NCBI GenBank assembly: GCA_949752745.1
Contig: OX457027.1
Coordinates: 61,114,329 to 61,178,328, forward strand
DNA length: 64,000 nucleotides
Direction: 5' to 3'
Origin: Protula sp. h YS-2021
Lineage: Eukaryota > Annelida > Polychaeta > Sabellida > Serpulidae
How positions within the stretch are numbered: the first letter of the stretch is position 1; each line of letters opens with the position of its first letter. This document shows positions 33,000 to 45,786 of this stretch, piece after piece. The translations under genes and the position numbers were made by a program. The notes under the pieces are model-generated. The model made no database searches and was not told where the DNA came from. It saw only the letters and a program-made list of their open reading frames with translations.

Positions 33000-33525
33000 G
33001 CGCGCTTTATCCCGGTAAACATCACGACGTCGATAAAACGTCGACTCAGGCTGTGACGCTACCCGGACCAGACCGCAAAATTAAATATCATCGAGATTTG
33101 ATTGTGAATGATCTCGACCACAGAACAACGTCTGATCAGTGTCTTAAGCAACATTGTTTTAGTTGTTTCTATTGGTTGAAACCAAAACACCACTTTCTAT
33201 GACGTCTCATCAACGTCTTTGGTGCAACGTTGAATAGACATTGGATATTGGAAGTTGTGAAGACGTCGAAAACTCCTCTGTATAACTTCTGGAGCTGTAA
33301 CTGCAACTGATTCACAATGTCTGTCAAGCGTCGGCCGCAAGACTTTGTTTCTATATCAAGTGTGACTCTGTCAAACGTTGATGAGACATAACAATGTTGA
33401 CTGGGATGAGTACGTCATTATAACGTCATAAACATTAACGTGACACGATAGCACAGCAGTCTTGTAACAAGTGGACCGTTAACTCTTCCTGTATACAAGG
33501 GTTTGATTTCCAGCCAATGCTTTCG
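33000..33525. repeat. ACGTCG/ACGTTG-rich repeat and tRNA-like segment
   Basis: Bases 33,020-33,400 are dense in ACGTCG, CAACGT and GACGTC words, like the pieces at 18.8, 28.8 and 57.4 kb. At 33,448-33,513 a segment carries an A-box-like TAGCACAGCAGT and a B-box-like GGTTTGATTTCC at about tRNA spacing, suggesting a SINE head. No gene. Confidence 0.4.
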
Positions 33526-33529
33526 CGAC

Positions 33530-34985
33530 TTAAGTCGAAATTCGAAAATGACAAAATAAAAAGAAAGAGAAGAAACGAAGTGTGGGACTTCGAACTTGGA
33601 AATAAATATTAACCTCATTTAAATATAAGAGTTAATAAATAAATAATAAATAATAAAGAATAAGATAGCTGGTAAACCAAATATTCTTGCACAATTAAAT
33701 TGTGAATACAACTTAAACCTTTAATACTATTTCTTCATGTAAAATCAGATATATTGCATTGATATGAAGCAGAACAAGCAATCAGTTCGTGAAATGCTTT
33801 TCTCCCACCTTCAATGTATTTGTTAAAAATGTGAAGAATCCTTAGAGTTGTTCCGGAATTACTTTTCATCAGGTCTTAAGTACGTACGTGCCGTTGTTCC
33901 GTGCTGAGAAACATCCCTTTACTTTTCTCCGCACGGGGATGTTTCTCAGCACGCAACACCGTATGTTTTGCTTTTCAGAAATCAGTTACAATGCCGTATT
34001 TGCTGGAAAGTGTATTTTTGACATAAAGCTAACACGAATCACCCAAATAGTTTGTGAAACACAAAAATAAATGTTGTCATTAAGATTAATAAAAGTGAAA
34101 AATGTGTTTAAAGACCGTGCAAATAAAAAAAACAAAGTCGTAATCATTATTCAACTATCAAAACTTGCATGCCTTTATTTCATGTATGATGAAGTTAGCT
34201 CAAAGAGGGGGGGGGGGGGGTGTGCAGTTATTTCGGTTTTTTTTTTTAATTCAGCTATTTACATTAGCACATAACTCTAAATCAAATGAATAAAACTCTC
34301 AGCTCAGGAAAAAGGCATCTTTTTTATCCAGCATCCTTTAAAAAACTGCCCTTCCCAGCTGGCAACTTTTTTCATTTCGACGAAATAAAAACAGATCCGA
34401 TTATTTTCGAATGATATTCTCTTTAAATAACATTTTTGGATCACAAAATATCTATAAATCAAACATGTATGCTCTTTTTTTTTTATAAATATTAAGTGTT
34501 CATTTTAAATAAACACGATCGCCGATCTATCAAAATGTTATGTATTAGTTCTCAGGAAGCACATTTTAGGTATTTTCATCATTTTCTTTCTTGCCATTTT
34601 TCATGCCGTGCCGTGTCATCGTCCTGTTTCTATGTCAGTGACACTATCTGACAGTCGGTCGGATCACGTTAGTTTATTTTATTTTTTTATTTGCGATCTC
34701 AGTCACCAAATCGGTGGATGAACAATGAGGATAACTTTTTTGTGACCTTACTATATTATATCTAATTGTAACGCGCACCGAGTGACAACGCACTCGTGTC
34801 CGAGTACAATACAATGCACCCATATATATTGCTTTTTAACAGTACCATTTCCTGTCCTTTCAGTGCATAATTATATGCAACAAGTATTTTTTTTACACTT
34901 TTCTCTCTCTCTCTCTCTCTTATGTATGAGTTCTTTTTCAGTTTCTATGTTCTCATTGTAAAAAATAATAAAAACTTTCAATAAA
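33530..34985. other. Intergenic DNA without a recognisable gene
   Basis: Contains a G-run at 34,207-34,220 and a CT microsatellite at 34,903-34,920. The direct words TGCTGAGAAACATCCC and GGGATGTTTCTCAGCACG (33,902 and 33,937) form an inverted pair. No protein family. Confidence 0.45.
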
Positions 34986-34989
34986 AAAA

Positions 34990-35760
34990 ATAAAAAAAAT
35001 AATTATATGCAACAAAAGTGGCCAGCCGTAAAAGCGAAAACATTACAAAGGTGAAACGAGAGACCGAGCAATTTTGATAAAATTTAGATTTGGTAGAAGG
35101 TCATGAGTAACATTGTCATCAAATGTAATCGGACATTATATGTGAGACGAACAGCATTTTCTGGGTTTCTCTCAAAGCTATTCGTTTATTTGACCAGTTT
35201 TTGCCGAACTGATAACAAAAATACTACACTTCGACTGAAGATCTACCTGGGATCAGAGAAGGGAAGGAGGGAAAATAGGAAAGGAAGAAAAGAAAAAAAA
35301 AGAAATTAATATAGTATGGCCTTTCTACGCTTTTGTAAGAGGCAGAGCCATAAATATGGCCTGTGAAACCTACGAAGGGAGACAATGATAAAGTACGCCT
35401 AGAGTGGGGCCTAAAGTCACAACCATTTGCTTTCCAGGCGACAACGCAAACACTGCTTCTGTGGCGTGAAGAAGTACAAATATTGCCTGTAAAACCCGAT
35501 AAAGGGAGAAAACGAAAAAAAATTGCCTTGAGCTGGTTTGAAATCAAAACTTGTGACGACACGTGAAGTACGAATAAATTGTGATTTTTCTGCAATTTGG
35601 CAGTGTTTGGCCAAATCTCCACCCCACCCCCCCCCCCAAAAAAATACAAGCTATATGAAGGATTAGCCAGGTAGCATTCCTGCCATATTTCAAAACATAC
35701 AGACCAGAAACGTAAAAAGAGTAGAATTTTGGGAAACTGCTTACACACACACACACACAG
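34990..35760. repeat. Dispersed repeat, related to 49,760-50,110 and 52,390-52,650
   Basis: GCCGTAAAAGCGAAAACATTACAAAG and following blocks, including TCAAA-TAATCGGACAT, recur in order at 49,795-49,930, and the start recurs near 44,730. The right part (35,645-35,735) matches 52,548-52,640. The minus-strand frame over 35,224-35,754 is a by-product of this repeat. It is probably SINE-derived. Confidence 0.5.
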
Positions 35761-35779
35761 CTTGGAAGTCAGAATTTTA

Positions 35780-37305
35780 CATGAGCTTAGGGAAATATCT
35801 ATTCTGGTGCTGCGTGAAGTTTTTGGCGCGAAAGATTCCTTAGATGTTGTGTTTCATGGATAGTAAGTGTATACCAAGCATGGACGATAACAAAGCATGT
35901 GAGCAGCTGTAGCCATAACTGGTTCAGCATTATGCGCTGTTGTATAACATGCATGGTGCGTTGCATGAGGTGAGCAAAATGAATGCGGCTGTGTGGTAGC
36001 AAGGCATGAATAGCTGAAAGGGGGCAGTTTTCATGTGCTCACGATTATCAGCTTTAGCATAATTTTTAAAGAAAAAATTCAAAATATATATAACTGGTTT
36101 CTTAGTTTATCAAACATTTTTTAATCTTGAAATTCTTTCATAGCCCTGCCATTCTGTTTAATAAACCTTTTTAATCTTAAAATCCTGTTATAGCCCTTCC
36201 ATTGTATGATGTTAAAGTTCCCAAACGATTTTCATTCCCGCCCTCCACTTTTCGTCTGAATTCGGAATGTTTGAAACTATTCATAAACAGAACGATTTTT
36301 TCAGCTGAGAAAAACCATCGAACTTATTGGTTTGCTAAACAACAGTGATCTTTTTTTTTCAATTTCATTTTCCTGGAACATCCTTTAATACAAGTTTTAC
36401 GGGTGATTTGCTCTAAATTAAGTTGTTTTTTGTTTGTGTTTTGGAGGGATCTACATTTTGTGCGGTCTTAGCAGAACATCCTTATCACTTTAAAGACGAA
36501 TATCACCACCGAATATAATACCTGTGGACAAAATACCACCGAACATAATACCACCAAAGAAATAAAAGCTAGGACAAGATACCACCGTGTACTTTTATTG
36601 CTTTCTCTGTTCAACAGAAGTGGTCACACTAAATCATGTCTGTATGAAGTTAAAAACAAGTCAACAATAACAATAATAACAAAGCCCACAATCAACGTTA
36701 ATTTACGGTCACTTTTCATAAATATATTGTCTTTAAACCACTACACGAATTGAAAAGCCTGCTATTTTAATGGCACAAACGGCAAAACATCGCAAAAATA
36801 CCACAAGCATGTGGCCCTCAACTACATTTCATCAGTCAATATCCAAATCACAAACACAGCGAACGTTTTACTCTTCAAAGCGCACATTGTGACCAAAACC
36901 GCGAAGAAAATCTCGGAGCGTTTTCTGCCCAAGGCGATAACCCATACAGAAGTTTTGCAGACGGTTCTGCAACTCAGCGCACGCTCGCCGCATTCGTCTC
37001 TTTGATCTCTGGCCATCTTTGCGCAGGGCAATGAGAGTCATAAAACACGACGGGTGCACACGAGCTGCAGAAAAGACGAATTCCAGCTCTCGCTCTAGTT
37101 GTTTGTGCGATCCTCCCCATTCAGCGTACGTTCATGCACATTCCATGATTCCGGTGGGCAAAACAAAAGTGAAAAAAAAATATTATTATGGTATTTTGTC
37201 AAATCTCCGTAACAGCCCCCAACTAGTTCTCCACCCCCTATCCCCCGTTGGTTTAATTTAGTACATCAAAATTGTGTCTTGTTTCATGCAAATGCTAACA
37301 ATGTG
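35780..37305. other. Intergenic DNA without a firm gene
   Basis: ATACCACC words repeat at 36,495-36,585, and GGTATTTTGTC near 37,191 is their inverse, which could mark a small inverted-repeat element spanning 36.5-37.2 kb. A minus-strand frame (36,868-37,059) rich in Arg and Leu inside that interval has no recognised domain. Confidence 0.35.
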
Positions 37306-37311
37306 GAAAAG

Positions 37312-37317
37312 TTTATT
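37312..37317 (-). terminator. Poly(A) signal AATAAA of the isomerase copy A
   Basis: The minus strand reads AATAAA 32 bases after the stop codon at 37,349, a normal place for the signal in a short 3' UTR. Confidence 0.6.
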
Positions 37318-37348
37318 CGTTTCCAAGTTTGTCACCTCGCTTTGCCAT

Positions 37349-37616
37349 TTACAATTTTGATGCTATGCTTTTTTCAAGCAGTTTCATCTTTTCTTCTTCA
37401 ACAGTTTTATAAATATCTTTCTTCATATTTCGAAGACTCTCTCTGTCATAAGGTTCTCGGCGTAACAAAGAATGTCCAAGGGCCTTGGCACGGCTGACTA
37501 GTTCGTGCTGCGGACAAGCTTCCATAGCGATGCGCTCCTGCACTGCTTCCTGACCGGTGTACCGGTGTCCCATTACGGCTGCTTTGTGGTACGTGGACCC
37601 CATTGGCAAACGGCAT
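37349..37616 (-). CDS. Isomerase copy A, exon 4
   Basis: The acceptor ACCACAG completes Arg162, then CRLPMGSTYHKAAVMGHR. The C-terminal helices follow, and the exon ends in ASKL and a stop. Confidence 0.9.
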
Positions 37617-40600
37617 CTGTGGTCATTAATAAGCGATAAGGTAAGATGTGTTGATAAACACGAACTAGGGGGAGTTTCGGTTAATACGAATACACTTGTT
37701 TTTTCCCAAGTTTTGTTCCCATAGACTTCAATGTTAAAAAAATCGTATTATCCGATAATCGGTTAATACGAACAAATTTTGGCCAGGGCATTTTTGAAAG
37801 CGTAAAAGAGCTTTAAAACACTGTTGTAGCATTCTATTCTTACTCTTCTAATCCTGAGGGATTAGTCGCTGCGCTGATAAGGCAAATAGAGCATCACCCA
37901 CCCCTAACTATATACATCTAGATTCAGATTGAAACGATTAAGGTTTTGTGTTTGCATACAAGTTCAGTATTTGATGAGGGACATGCTAAATATTAATAAA
38001 TTTTGTGACTTATTGGTTTTAATTTGTTTTCTTTATTTCTTTAATTTCTTTGTCTTTTATAAGCAGCAAAATCCAAACAAATAACCACAAAATTCTCCTT
38101 AATTAAGTCTAAACCATATATTGGAAAAGTTATCAGATAACCACGATTTTTTTTTTAAATATCGGTTAATACGAATGCGAACACTTTTGCCAGGTTTCGC
38201 AGATTTTGTATTACCCACGTTCCACTGAAATTGCACACATGGATATGGAATGCCGTTTTAACATTTAATGCTTATTTTTGATATCAAGATATATATCGAG
38301 ATATCAATAAATCAATTTAGATCTCGTTAATTTATATTTTGCTATCAATAATTGAATTTTAGATGGCAAAAAATTATTTTTGAGATCAAAAAATCAATTT
38401 TACAAACCTAAAAAATCTTACGGGAGACACACATTCACATAAAATATAACGAATCGTCAATTAAATTTTGGAGATGAAAATTTGAATTATTGAGATCAAT
38501 AATAACAAGATAATTTTTGGTCTCAAGAATTGCTTCTTTTTTGTACAGTAAAAAAATTAAAATAAAGATTCTGTATACAAGGACAGCCATTATTTATTTA
38601 CAGATGTGCGTTTCTGAATTTTTTATTAAAAAAAAATAGACTGATATTTTGATATCAAGAATCAGTTTTTGAGATAAAAAAAATCGTTTGCAGATTTCAA
38701 AATACAAATTAAAAATGCATTAGTCTGAAATAATGACATCTGAAATAAATTCTTGATATCAATATATAGAAAATCAATTACTGAGCTCAAAATTAATATT
38801 TTGCTCTCTATGGAATGCCGTTTTAACATTTAATGCTTATTTTTGATATCAAAATATATTTCGAGAGATCAATAAATCAATTTAGATCTCGTTAATTTAT
38901 ATTTTGCTATCAATAATTGAATTTTAGATGGCAAAAAATTATTTTTGAGATCAAAAAATCAATTTTACAAACCTAAAAAATCTTACGGGAGACACACATT
39001 CACATAAAATATAACGAATCGTCAATTAAATTTTGGAGATGAAAATTTGAATTATTGAGATCAATAATAACAAGATAATTTTTGGTCTCAAGAATTGCTT
39101 CTTTTTTGTACAGTAAAAAAATTAAAATAAAGATTCTGTATACAAGGACAGCCATTATTTATTTACAGATGTGCGTTTCTGAATTTTTTATTAAAAAAAA
39201 ATAGACTGATATTTTGATATCAAGAATCAGTTTTTGAGATAAAAAAATCGTTTGCAGATTTCAAAATACAAATTAAAAATGCATTAGTCTGAAATAATGA
39301 TATCTGAAATAAATTCTTGATATCAATATATAGAAAATCAATTACTGAGCTCAAAATTAATATTTTGCTCTCTATGGAATGCCGTTTTAACATTTAATGC
39401 TTATTTTTGATATCAAAATATATTTCGAGAGATCAATAAATCAATTTAGATCTCGTTAATTTATATTTTGCTATCAATAATTGAATTTTAGATGGCAAAA
39501 AATTATTTTTGAGATCAAAAAATCAATTTTACAAACCTAAAAAATCTTACGGGAGACACACATTCACATAAAATATAACGAATCGTCAATTAAATTTTGG
39601 AGATGAAAATTTGAATTATTGAGATCAATAATAACAAGATAATTTTTGGTCTCAAGAATTGCTTCTTTTTTGTACAGTAAAAAAATTAAAATAAAGATTC
39701 TGTATACAAGGACAGCCATTATTTATTTACAGATGTGCGTTTCTGAATTTTTTATTCAAAAAAAATAGACTGATATTTTGATATCAAGAATCAGTTTTTG
39801 AGATAAAAAAATCGTTTGCAGATTTCAAAATACAAATTAAAAATGCATTAGTCTGAAATAATGATATCTGAAATAAATTCTTGATATCAATATATAGAAA
39901 ATCAATTACTGAGCTCAAAATTAATATTTTACTCTCTATGGAATGCCGTTTTAACATTTAATGCTTATTTTTGATATCAAAATATATTTCGAGAGATCAA
40001 TAAATCAATTTAGATCTCGTTAATTTATATTTTGCTATCAATAATTGAATTTTAGATGGCAAAAAATTATTTTTGAGATCAAAAAATCAATTTTACAAAC
40101 CTAAAAAATCTTACGGGAGACACACATTCACATAAAATATAACGAATCGTCAATTAAATTTTGGAGATGAAAATTTGAATTATTGAGATCAATAATAACA
40201 AGATAATTTTTGGTCTCAAGAATTGCTTCTTTTTTGTACAGTAAAAAAATTAAAATAAAGATTCTGTATACAAGGACAGCCATTATTTATTTACAGATGT
40301 GCGTTTCTGAATTTTTTATTCAAAAAAATAGACTGATATTTTGATATCAAGAATCAGTTTTTGAGATAAAAAAATCGTTTGCAGATTTCAAAATACAAAT
40401 TAAAAAAGTATCAGTCCGAAAATAGTGATATCTGAAATAAATTCTTGATGTCAATATATAGAAAATCAATTATTGAGCTCAAAATTGATATTTTGCTATC
40501 AAATATTTCATTTTTGCTATCAAGAATTGAATTTTTATCTCAAAAAATCCATTTTAGATATCATTAAATGATTTTTGATATCAATAAATATTTCTTAATA

Positions 40601-42766
40601 TCTCTAAATATTTATTGATATCAAAAATTATTTTTTGAGATCAAGAATACATTTAGAGATATCAAAGATACAATTACAGATAGCAAAAATTAATTCTTGA
40701 TATCAAAATAGGGATTTTTTGAGATCAAAAATTAATTCTTTATATCAAAAAATCAATTTTCGAGATCAAAAATTAATTCTTGATATCAATAATTCACTAA
40801 TAAATTTGAAAACGGCATTCCATATTTATCTCAATAATTCAAGTTTTTATGTCCAAAATTTAATGGGCGATTCGTTAAATTTTATGTAAATGTGTGTTTC
40901 CCTTAAGATTTTTTAAGTTTATAAATTTGATTTTTGATCTCAAAAATAAATTTTTGCCATCTAAAATTCAAATAATGATAGCAAAATATACATTATTGAG
41001 ATCTACATTGATTTCTTGATATCTTTAATTATATTTTGATAGCAAAAATAAGCATTAAATGTTAAAACGGCATTCCATACATAACCACATAACCACGAAC
41101 CAAAAAATAACAAAGCCCCAGACTTCCTTACCTTAGCACAGCCTTGTAAAAGTCTGGAAACAAAGTTCTGATGTGAACTTCATTAAAACACCACCAACCT
41201 TTCTCCGATGACATTATTATATAGTCTTGAGCAAGTGACAAAAACGCGCCCATTGCAAACGCGTGTCCTGAAAATAAAAAGAATGAAAAGAATGATATCA
41301 CATTTCTAATAATTACATTCCGGTATGGATACAGGGTATTTTACCCCAGGGAAAGAGGCTGGAAACCAGCGAAGCTATTCCCTTGGTATCTGAGGGCTAT
41401 GAGCACCATGCCTTAGTAAAAGGGTCTTCTAGACCCCAGCCCACCTCCACCCGACTCCTTGAATTTGCGCTAACCATTTTTCAATTCAGCATAACAGGTC
41501 TGCAAAGCATATATCCGTAAGAGTACTTGTGGAGACTTAATCGGTTAATCTCTAAAACTGAAATGTGAAAATATTATAAAACTGTGAAGAATAATGCTCA
41601 AAAATTTATTTTCAGACGTGTCTTGATAATGCCGCAGAAATCATCAAACTACCATTTACAGCTGCTATGGTTGGCATTGGAAAGGTCATAATCCTCCACA
41701 TGAGCGCGGGAAGCCTCTGCTCGAAAAAATGTGTGCCCTGTGATTTGCTTAACAAGGCCATCCACTCCAAATCTAGTCCATTGGAATAAAATTTTCCTTC
41801 AGATTTTGTGATTAAAACTTGAGCATTCTCGTTTCTGTGCATGAGTAAAACGAAAAATAAATGTACATATATTCAGCGCTTATTTAAAATCATATTACTA
41901 TGGCACATCAGTAATTTGAATTTCACTGTAAAAAATAGTTCCTTCTTTCAGTGTAAATCTAAAATATTTAGTATCTTATCAATGTATATTTAACACAATA
42001 TGCAACCAAAACGTAATAATTCACTTAATAAATGAATATAGAAAAGCAGTGCGGTGCCAACAGAACTAATGGCGAAATCATTGCACGGCTCACTCAATTA
42101 GTAGGACTGCGGGGGAGAAAGCTACAGACTTTCTCAACAGAGCCCACAGCGAAATAGCATTGAATCAAGTTCGAAAGTCATTTTTCGTTGAAAAAATATA
42201 TCAGAGAGATATGGCTCGTTGATTAAGTTTCACTTATTTCAAACTTCTTTATTTCGCATGTATGTTTAAGAATTATGTAAAACTATAAGGGTAAAAACTG
42301 TGTGCAAGTAGATGGAGTCGGCGATAAGTATATATTTTTCATCAACAGCAACGATTCATATGGCCAAGAATGGGTTTGAAAAGTGTGCCTCTCAGTACTG
42401 AAGTGTCAATTACTTTGGGGGGGGGGGGGGCGAGGGGGGGTGTAGCAGATCAAGTTCAATTTTGGACCAAAAAGTGGGAAAACATACTATTTTCAATAAA
42501 ATTACTCACAAAGGGGAGAGGGGTTCTGATGCCTGAAACCTCCGGCCCCCCTCCACCGCCCCCCCCCCCTCTTCCAAAAAAAAAAGTGAAGTTAATTACC
42601 TTTCAACAGCATCTAACGCATGCTCCAATTTCTTCACAAAACTCAAATTGAACCTGTTCTGACCACATTTCATGTGTACTATAGCCACATTGCCTTCAAA
42701 TGTAACTATCACTTCCCCATCCCGTCCATCTTGCTTCGACAGCAATTCTTCATCAAACAAATCCAT
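37349..42766 (-). CDS. Peroxisomal enoyl-CoA delta-isomerase-like gene, copy A (4 exons)
   Basis: A crotonase-fold enzyme, probably shifting the double bond of 3-enoyl-CoA to 2-enoyl-CoA so that unsaturated fatty acids enter beta-oxidation. Exons on the minus strand: 42,600-42,766, 41,653-41,834, 41,132-41,267 and 37,349-37,616 (167, 182, 136 and 268 nt), all with GT-AG borders and matching phases, giving 250 residues. FYSNGLDL (71-78) and NGHAFAMG (116-123) form the expected oxyanion-hole loops. Glu146 in FNEVHI is the likely catalytic base by comparison with plant-type isomerases. The C-terminus is SKL, a type 1 peroxisomal signal. The last intron (3.5 kb) holds a pogo-like repeat and a foldback array. 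Copy B at 48.8-55.0 kb has the same exon lengths. Another crotonase activity cannot be excluded. Confidence 0.9.
37665..38235. repeat. Pogo-like repeat with TCGGTTAATACGAA words
   Basis: TTCGGTTAATACGAA occurs at 37,676, 37,760 and 38,162, near TTCCCATAGACTTCAATG, a wording typical of termini of pogo/Tigger-type DNA elements. No transposase is present. It lies in the last intron of isomerase copy A. Confidence 0.35.
38246..41080. mobile_element. TA-flanked foldback array with a 564-bp unit
   Basis: TGGAATGCCGTTTTAACATT starts direct units at 38,246, 38,811, 39,375 and 39,939 (steps 565, 564, 564) that are nearly identical. After a diverged stretch, about 270 bp of the unit start returns in inverted orientation (40,806-41,080), ending CGGCATTCCA. 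The whole is bounded by TA on both sides (GGATA at left, TACATA at right), the target of Tc1/mariner-type elements. The unit is packed with GATATCAA, GAGATCAA and AAAAATTAATTC words and encodes nothing. It lies in the last intron of isomerase copy A. Confidence 0.85.
41132..41267 (-). CDS. Isomerase copy A, exon 3
   Basis: Too short for a long open frame. The acceptor TTTTATTTTCAG is followed by GHAFAMGAFLSLAQDY and the Glu-bearing block GWWCFNEVHI, and the exon closes at AAG|GTAAGG. Both phases match the neighbouring exons. Confidence 0.9.
41653..41834 (-). CDS. Isomerase copy A, exon 2
   Basis: The acceptor GCACAG completes Arg56. The exon encodes the first oxyanion loop FYSNGLDL and the PMPTIAAVN strand, and ends AATG|GTAGTT. 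Confidence 0.9.
41840..42595. other. Intron 1 of isomerase copy A
   Basis: No other gene. G-runs (42,417-42,430) and C-runs (42,560-42,569) lie close to exon 1. Confidence 0.6.
42600..42766 (-). CDS. Isomerase copy A, exon 1
   Basis: Starts at MDLFDEELLS; the ATG aligns with that of copy B. The donor AAG|GTAATT falls after two bases of Arg56. An upstream in-frame ATG exists but is not shared with copy B. Confidence 0.88.
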
Positions 42767-43173
42767 TGTGCAGCACAAATAAGAAAGGCGGTTTTGCACT
42801 ACAAGCAATGTCGGCAGTTCTACGAACTTCTCTTGCCTTGCTCGTTTTTACGTGTTTATATATTTTTGCAAGAATGCGTCTTTTGGTAAGACTGTAATTA
42901 ACTGAATAACATTGATTTACCAGATATAAGGAATACTTGGCGAATAGCCATGAGGTTACTCATTGGACTTTGTGTTGTGTTTTATCCTGTTAACCTAAAA
43001 GCATCGGTAGTTAAAATACTGTGTGTATTTTAAACCTTGTTTTGTCCTCTTGATTGCCAAGGCCCTCCTCATGATGAAGGTACACAGGAAAAGGTATGAA
43101 ATTATATGACTTATCGCGTATTTGTTTCTTCATATGCAAGATACGCTTATTTGATATGTGTCACAAATGAAAA

Positions 43174-43704
43174 CTAGAACCCCATTTCGCTAGCGAAATG
43201 TTAAACACTTGACAAATATTAAAACCCAAAAATACTTCATTGAATGGGTTATTTCTTGAATAATATATTGCAAACAACACAGCTTGAATACGTCTTATAA
43301 GCCGAGTAGTGTTTGTTTTTTGCTGACTTAAGGTTTTATTGACTGATCAGGCATACGACATGTTCTCACTGCGTTATCTATTCACGCAGTGAGAGCTCGC
43401 ACAAAGATGAGCAACTGTGTGTTCTGTGCTGTGCCTTAAATGTTCCGCATTTACTTGCAAAAAATACACTCTTTTCATATGGTGTTTTAAACAAGAAAAC
43501 GAAATCGAAGGCGAAAATAAAAAGTGTCATGCACACGTTCATATCAAGTTCTACCTGAGTCCCAAGTTTCGTGGCCCTAGGGCCCGTAGTGCCAGTGGAG
43601 GAGATGACACAGGAAATCCGATCATTGTCAAGAAAAAAAGATACCAACGGCTGCTCGCACAAATTCATATAGCCCTTACAAGCTAAAGGCTTGTCAAGTG
43701 TTAA
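43174..43704 (-). mobile_element. Second Helentron-like family, complete short copy
   Basis: On the minus strand the 3' end has TTGTCAAGTGTTTAAC, then the 18-bp palindrome CATTTCGCTAGCGAAATG (43,183-43,200), then CTAG (43,174-43,177) and TT. The 5' end near 43,704 is the inverse, GTTAACACTTGACAAG. The same 3' end occurs at 5,400-5,467 and internal parts occur at 26,790-26,872. About 530 bp, noncoding. Confidence 0.6.
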
Positions 43705-44582
43705 CTAGACCGTTTTTGCTATCGAGTAGCGAAAATTGCACTTGAGGGTCACAAAAAATACGGCTCTGAACTCTTAACCTCTTAGATATCGTCTTTAAGA
43801 CCCAAAGGTTAGAAAATAAGCTCAGAATCGTTCTATCTCTAACCGGAATGGATCGCTTCCGGTTTTTTACTTTAACCATGTCCGAGGAGGTCAAGGTCAC
43901 CGAGGCACCTCTTGCCTACCGTCTTTTAGGCCAAAACGGTCGAAAGTAAGCTCAAATCGCTCTAATTCTCACCGTCAAGGTCACCGAGGTACCTGTTACA
44001 TATTGTCTTTTAGGCCAAAACTGTCGAAAATAAGCTCAAAATCGCTCTATAACCGTTTTCGAGATAATGGCCCAGTTCCGGTTTTTGACATTGACCATGG
44101 CCGAGGCTGTCAATCGCTCCCTAAGGTCATGGTTAAAAAATGCGGATTTTATGGCGTCTAATCACCCTCTATCAGTGAGCCAAACTTCATCACTCTTTAG
44201 TAATTGGGAAAAACCCAAACGCTGCAGCCAACTTAAACTTTGCACACACATGCTGTGATGGCTTTCATTGAGAGTTGGGTAATCAATACACCGAGGCTGA
44301 TATGCCAGTTTAACACGACTGCTCTCAGCTTCTTGCTTCCTGTTCCGCAAATTTGTTTTGTCGTTTTTTGGATTGAAAAATTAAGCGAATTTAAGAAAAA
44401 GTACAGGAGGATCAACTAGACATACTGAAGTTTATCATATCCAAATTCACCTTTCTAGCCCTAAACGGCTTCTGACTAGATCCACGGACAAACTAAAAAA
44501 ACGAAAAAAAACATGCCACAACTATGGTTAAAATTTTCGTACAAATTCAATACACTAGGGGATTTTGGCAAATCCGCAAGTG
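43705..44582 (-). mobile_element. Helentron/DINE-like element, first family, minus orientation
   Basis: The 3' end is CTAG at 43,705-43,708 with the hairpin 43,713-43,735 (TTTTCGCTA-type arms). The 5' end is the hairpin 44,553-44,582. The interior aligns with 26,340-27,210, including two to three diverged 139-bp units. It directly abuts the preceding family. Confidence 0.6.
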
Positions 44583-44589
44583 TAAATAA

Positions 44590-45780
44590 TGTTTGATAAA
44601 AATAACTTGTTCCTTGACGAAAGAAAGACACAAAATATTGATAAAAATGATATTTGATCCTCAGTTAAACACACAAAATAAAGTTATTTTTTATTGTAAC
44701 TAGAGCAAGAATGTCCGATGACACTGTACCCAGCCCTAAAAGCGAAAACATTTCAAAATAGCAGTAGCTGCATATTGAAAAATTTAAACATTGAAATACT
44801 GGGTTCAGGGTGAGGCCTCTGAACACTAACTGTTGAATGAAGTGTGGGGTTATATAAGCATGGCCAATGCTTTAATAAAAAAAACGATCATTTGACCACC
44901 TCTTTATTTTTTCAAGTTATTTCAACCCCTATTCGTCAAATTGTGTTTTTTTATTTACTGCGCATTATCCTGTAATTGAGGCAAGGATATAGGTCAAAGT
45001 GACACCTCGGCTTAATCCGAATTATAATTATTGTGTGCGGATAAAGAGGGGCAAACACTGAGGTCACTATTTACACGCGAGATGACCTCTCAGACTAATC
45101 CTGATTAAAGTGGCTCTTTGTACGAATTAACAGCTATTAGCCAAAAACTGCTAAATGTCAGAAAAAACTCACAAAAAGCTATTACTAGATGTTCGATCGT
45201 TCACGAAGCGTAAATTGCGTTCGGTTGAGAAGCCAGATATCCCGAGTTTAAGCCTCAGCCAGGATCCGATTTTCCGGGTGCCATACCAATTGACCAACGG
45301 TCGATTGACCAATATCTTAATGAAAAAAACGACCATTTAACCAACTTTTTACTGAAAAATATTTTGAACTTTATCACACTTTATCACTAATTCTCAGGTG
45401 TCATATTAAAGCCATCAAACCTAATAACCGTCAATGGGCGTCAAGGGTACTGTGTATTTTAAGAGGGGAGTTATAATATGCAAACCGTCAAAACCAATCA
45501 CTGCCACTGGGTGTCAAAGGTACTTGAATACTGTCTGTCTAACATGACCCCACTCTTCATTTCTACAAAGGAAGTTATAATTCAGATTAAATATGTCATC
45601 TCCCTCGCTTTTGTTTTTGCAACTACGGGTGTATTTTAGCTGCTGTTAATATTTTAGTCCCTTTTGCCCTAATCTCCAAACAGAATGCAAGCTTGATGCA
45701 GGAACATGAGAAAACATTTCTGTCAAATTTTAAAGCAACTGATCTAGAAAGTGGAAGAAATAGCATTTTGAAAGCAACGA
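44590..45780. other. Intergenic DNA without a recognisable gene
   Basis: A fragment of the 35-kb/50-kb dispersed repeat lies near 44,700-44,760. AAAAAACGA(C/T)CATTT(A/G)ACCA occurs directly at 44,880 and 45,325. The 60 bases before 45,780 resemble 52,395-52,640. No host gene. Confidence 0.45.
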
Positions 45781-45786
45781 AATCAA

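Noticed and set aside
35224..35754. 176-residue minus-strand frame
   Set aside because: Lies in a dispersed repeat, has low-complexity Phe/Ser runs and no motif.
36822..37059. Arg-rich minus-strand frames
   Set aside because: No recognised domain, no splice or poly(A) context; possibly part of a small inverted-repeat element.
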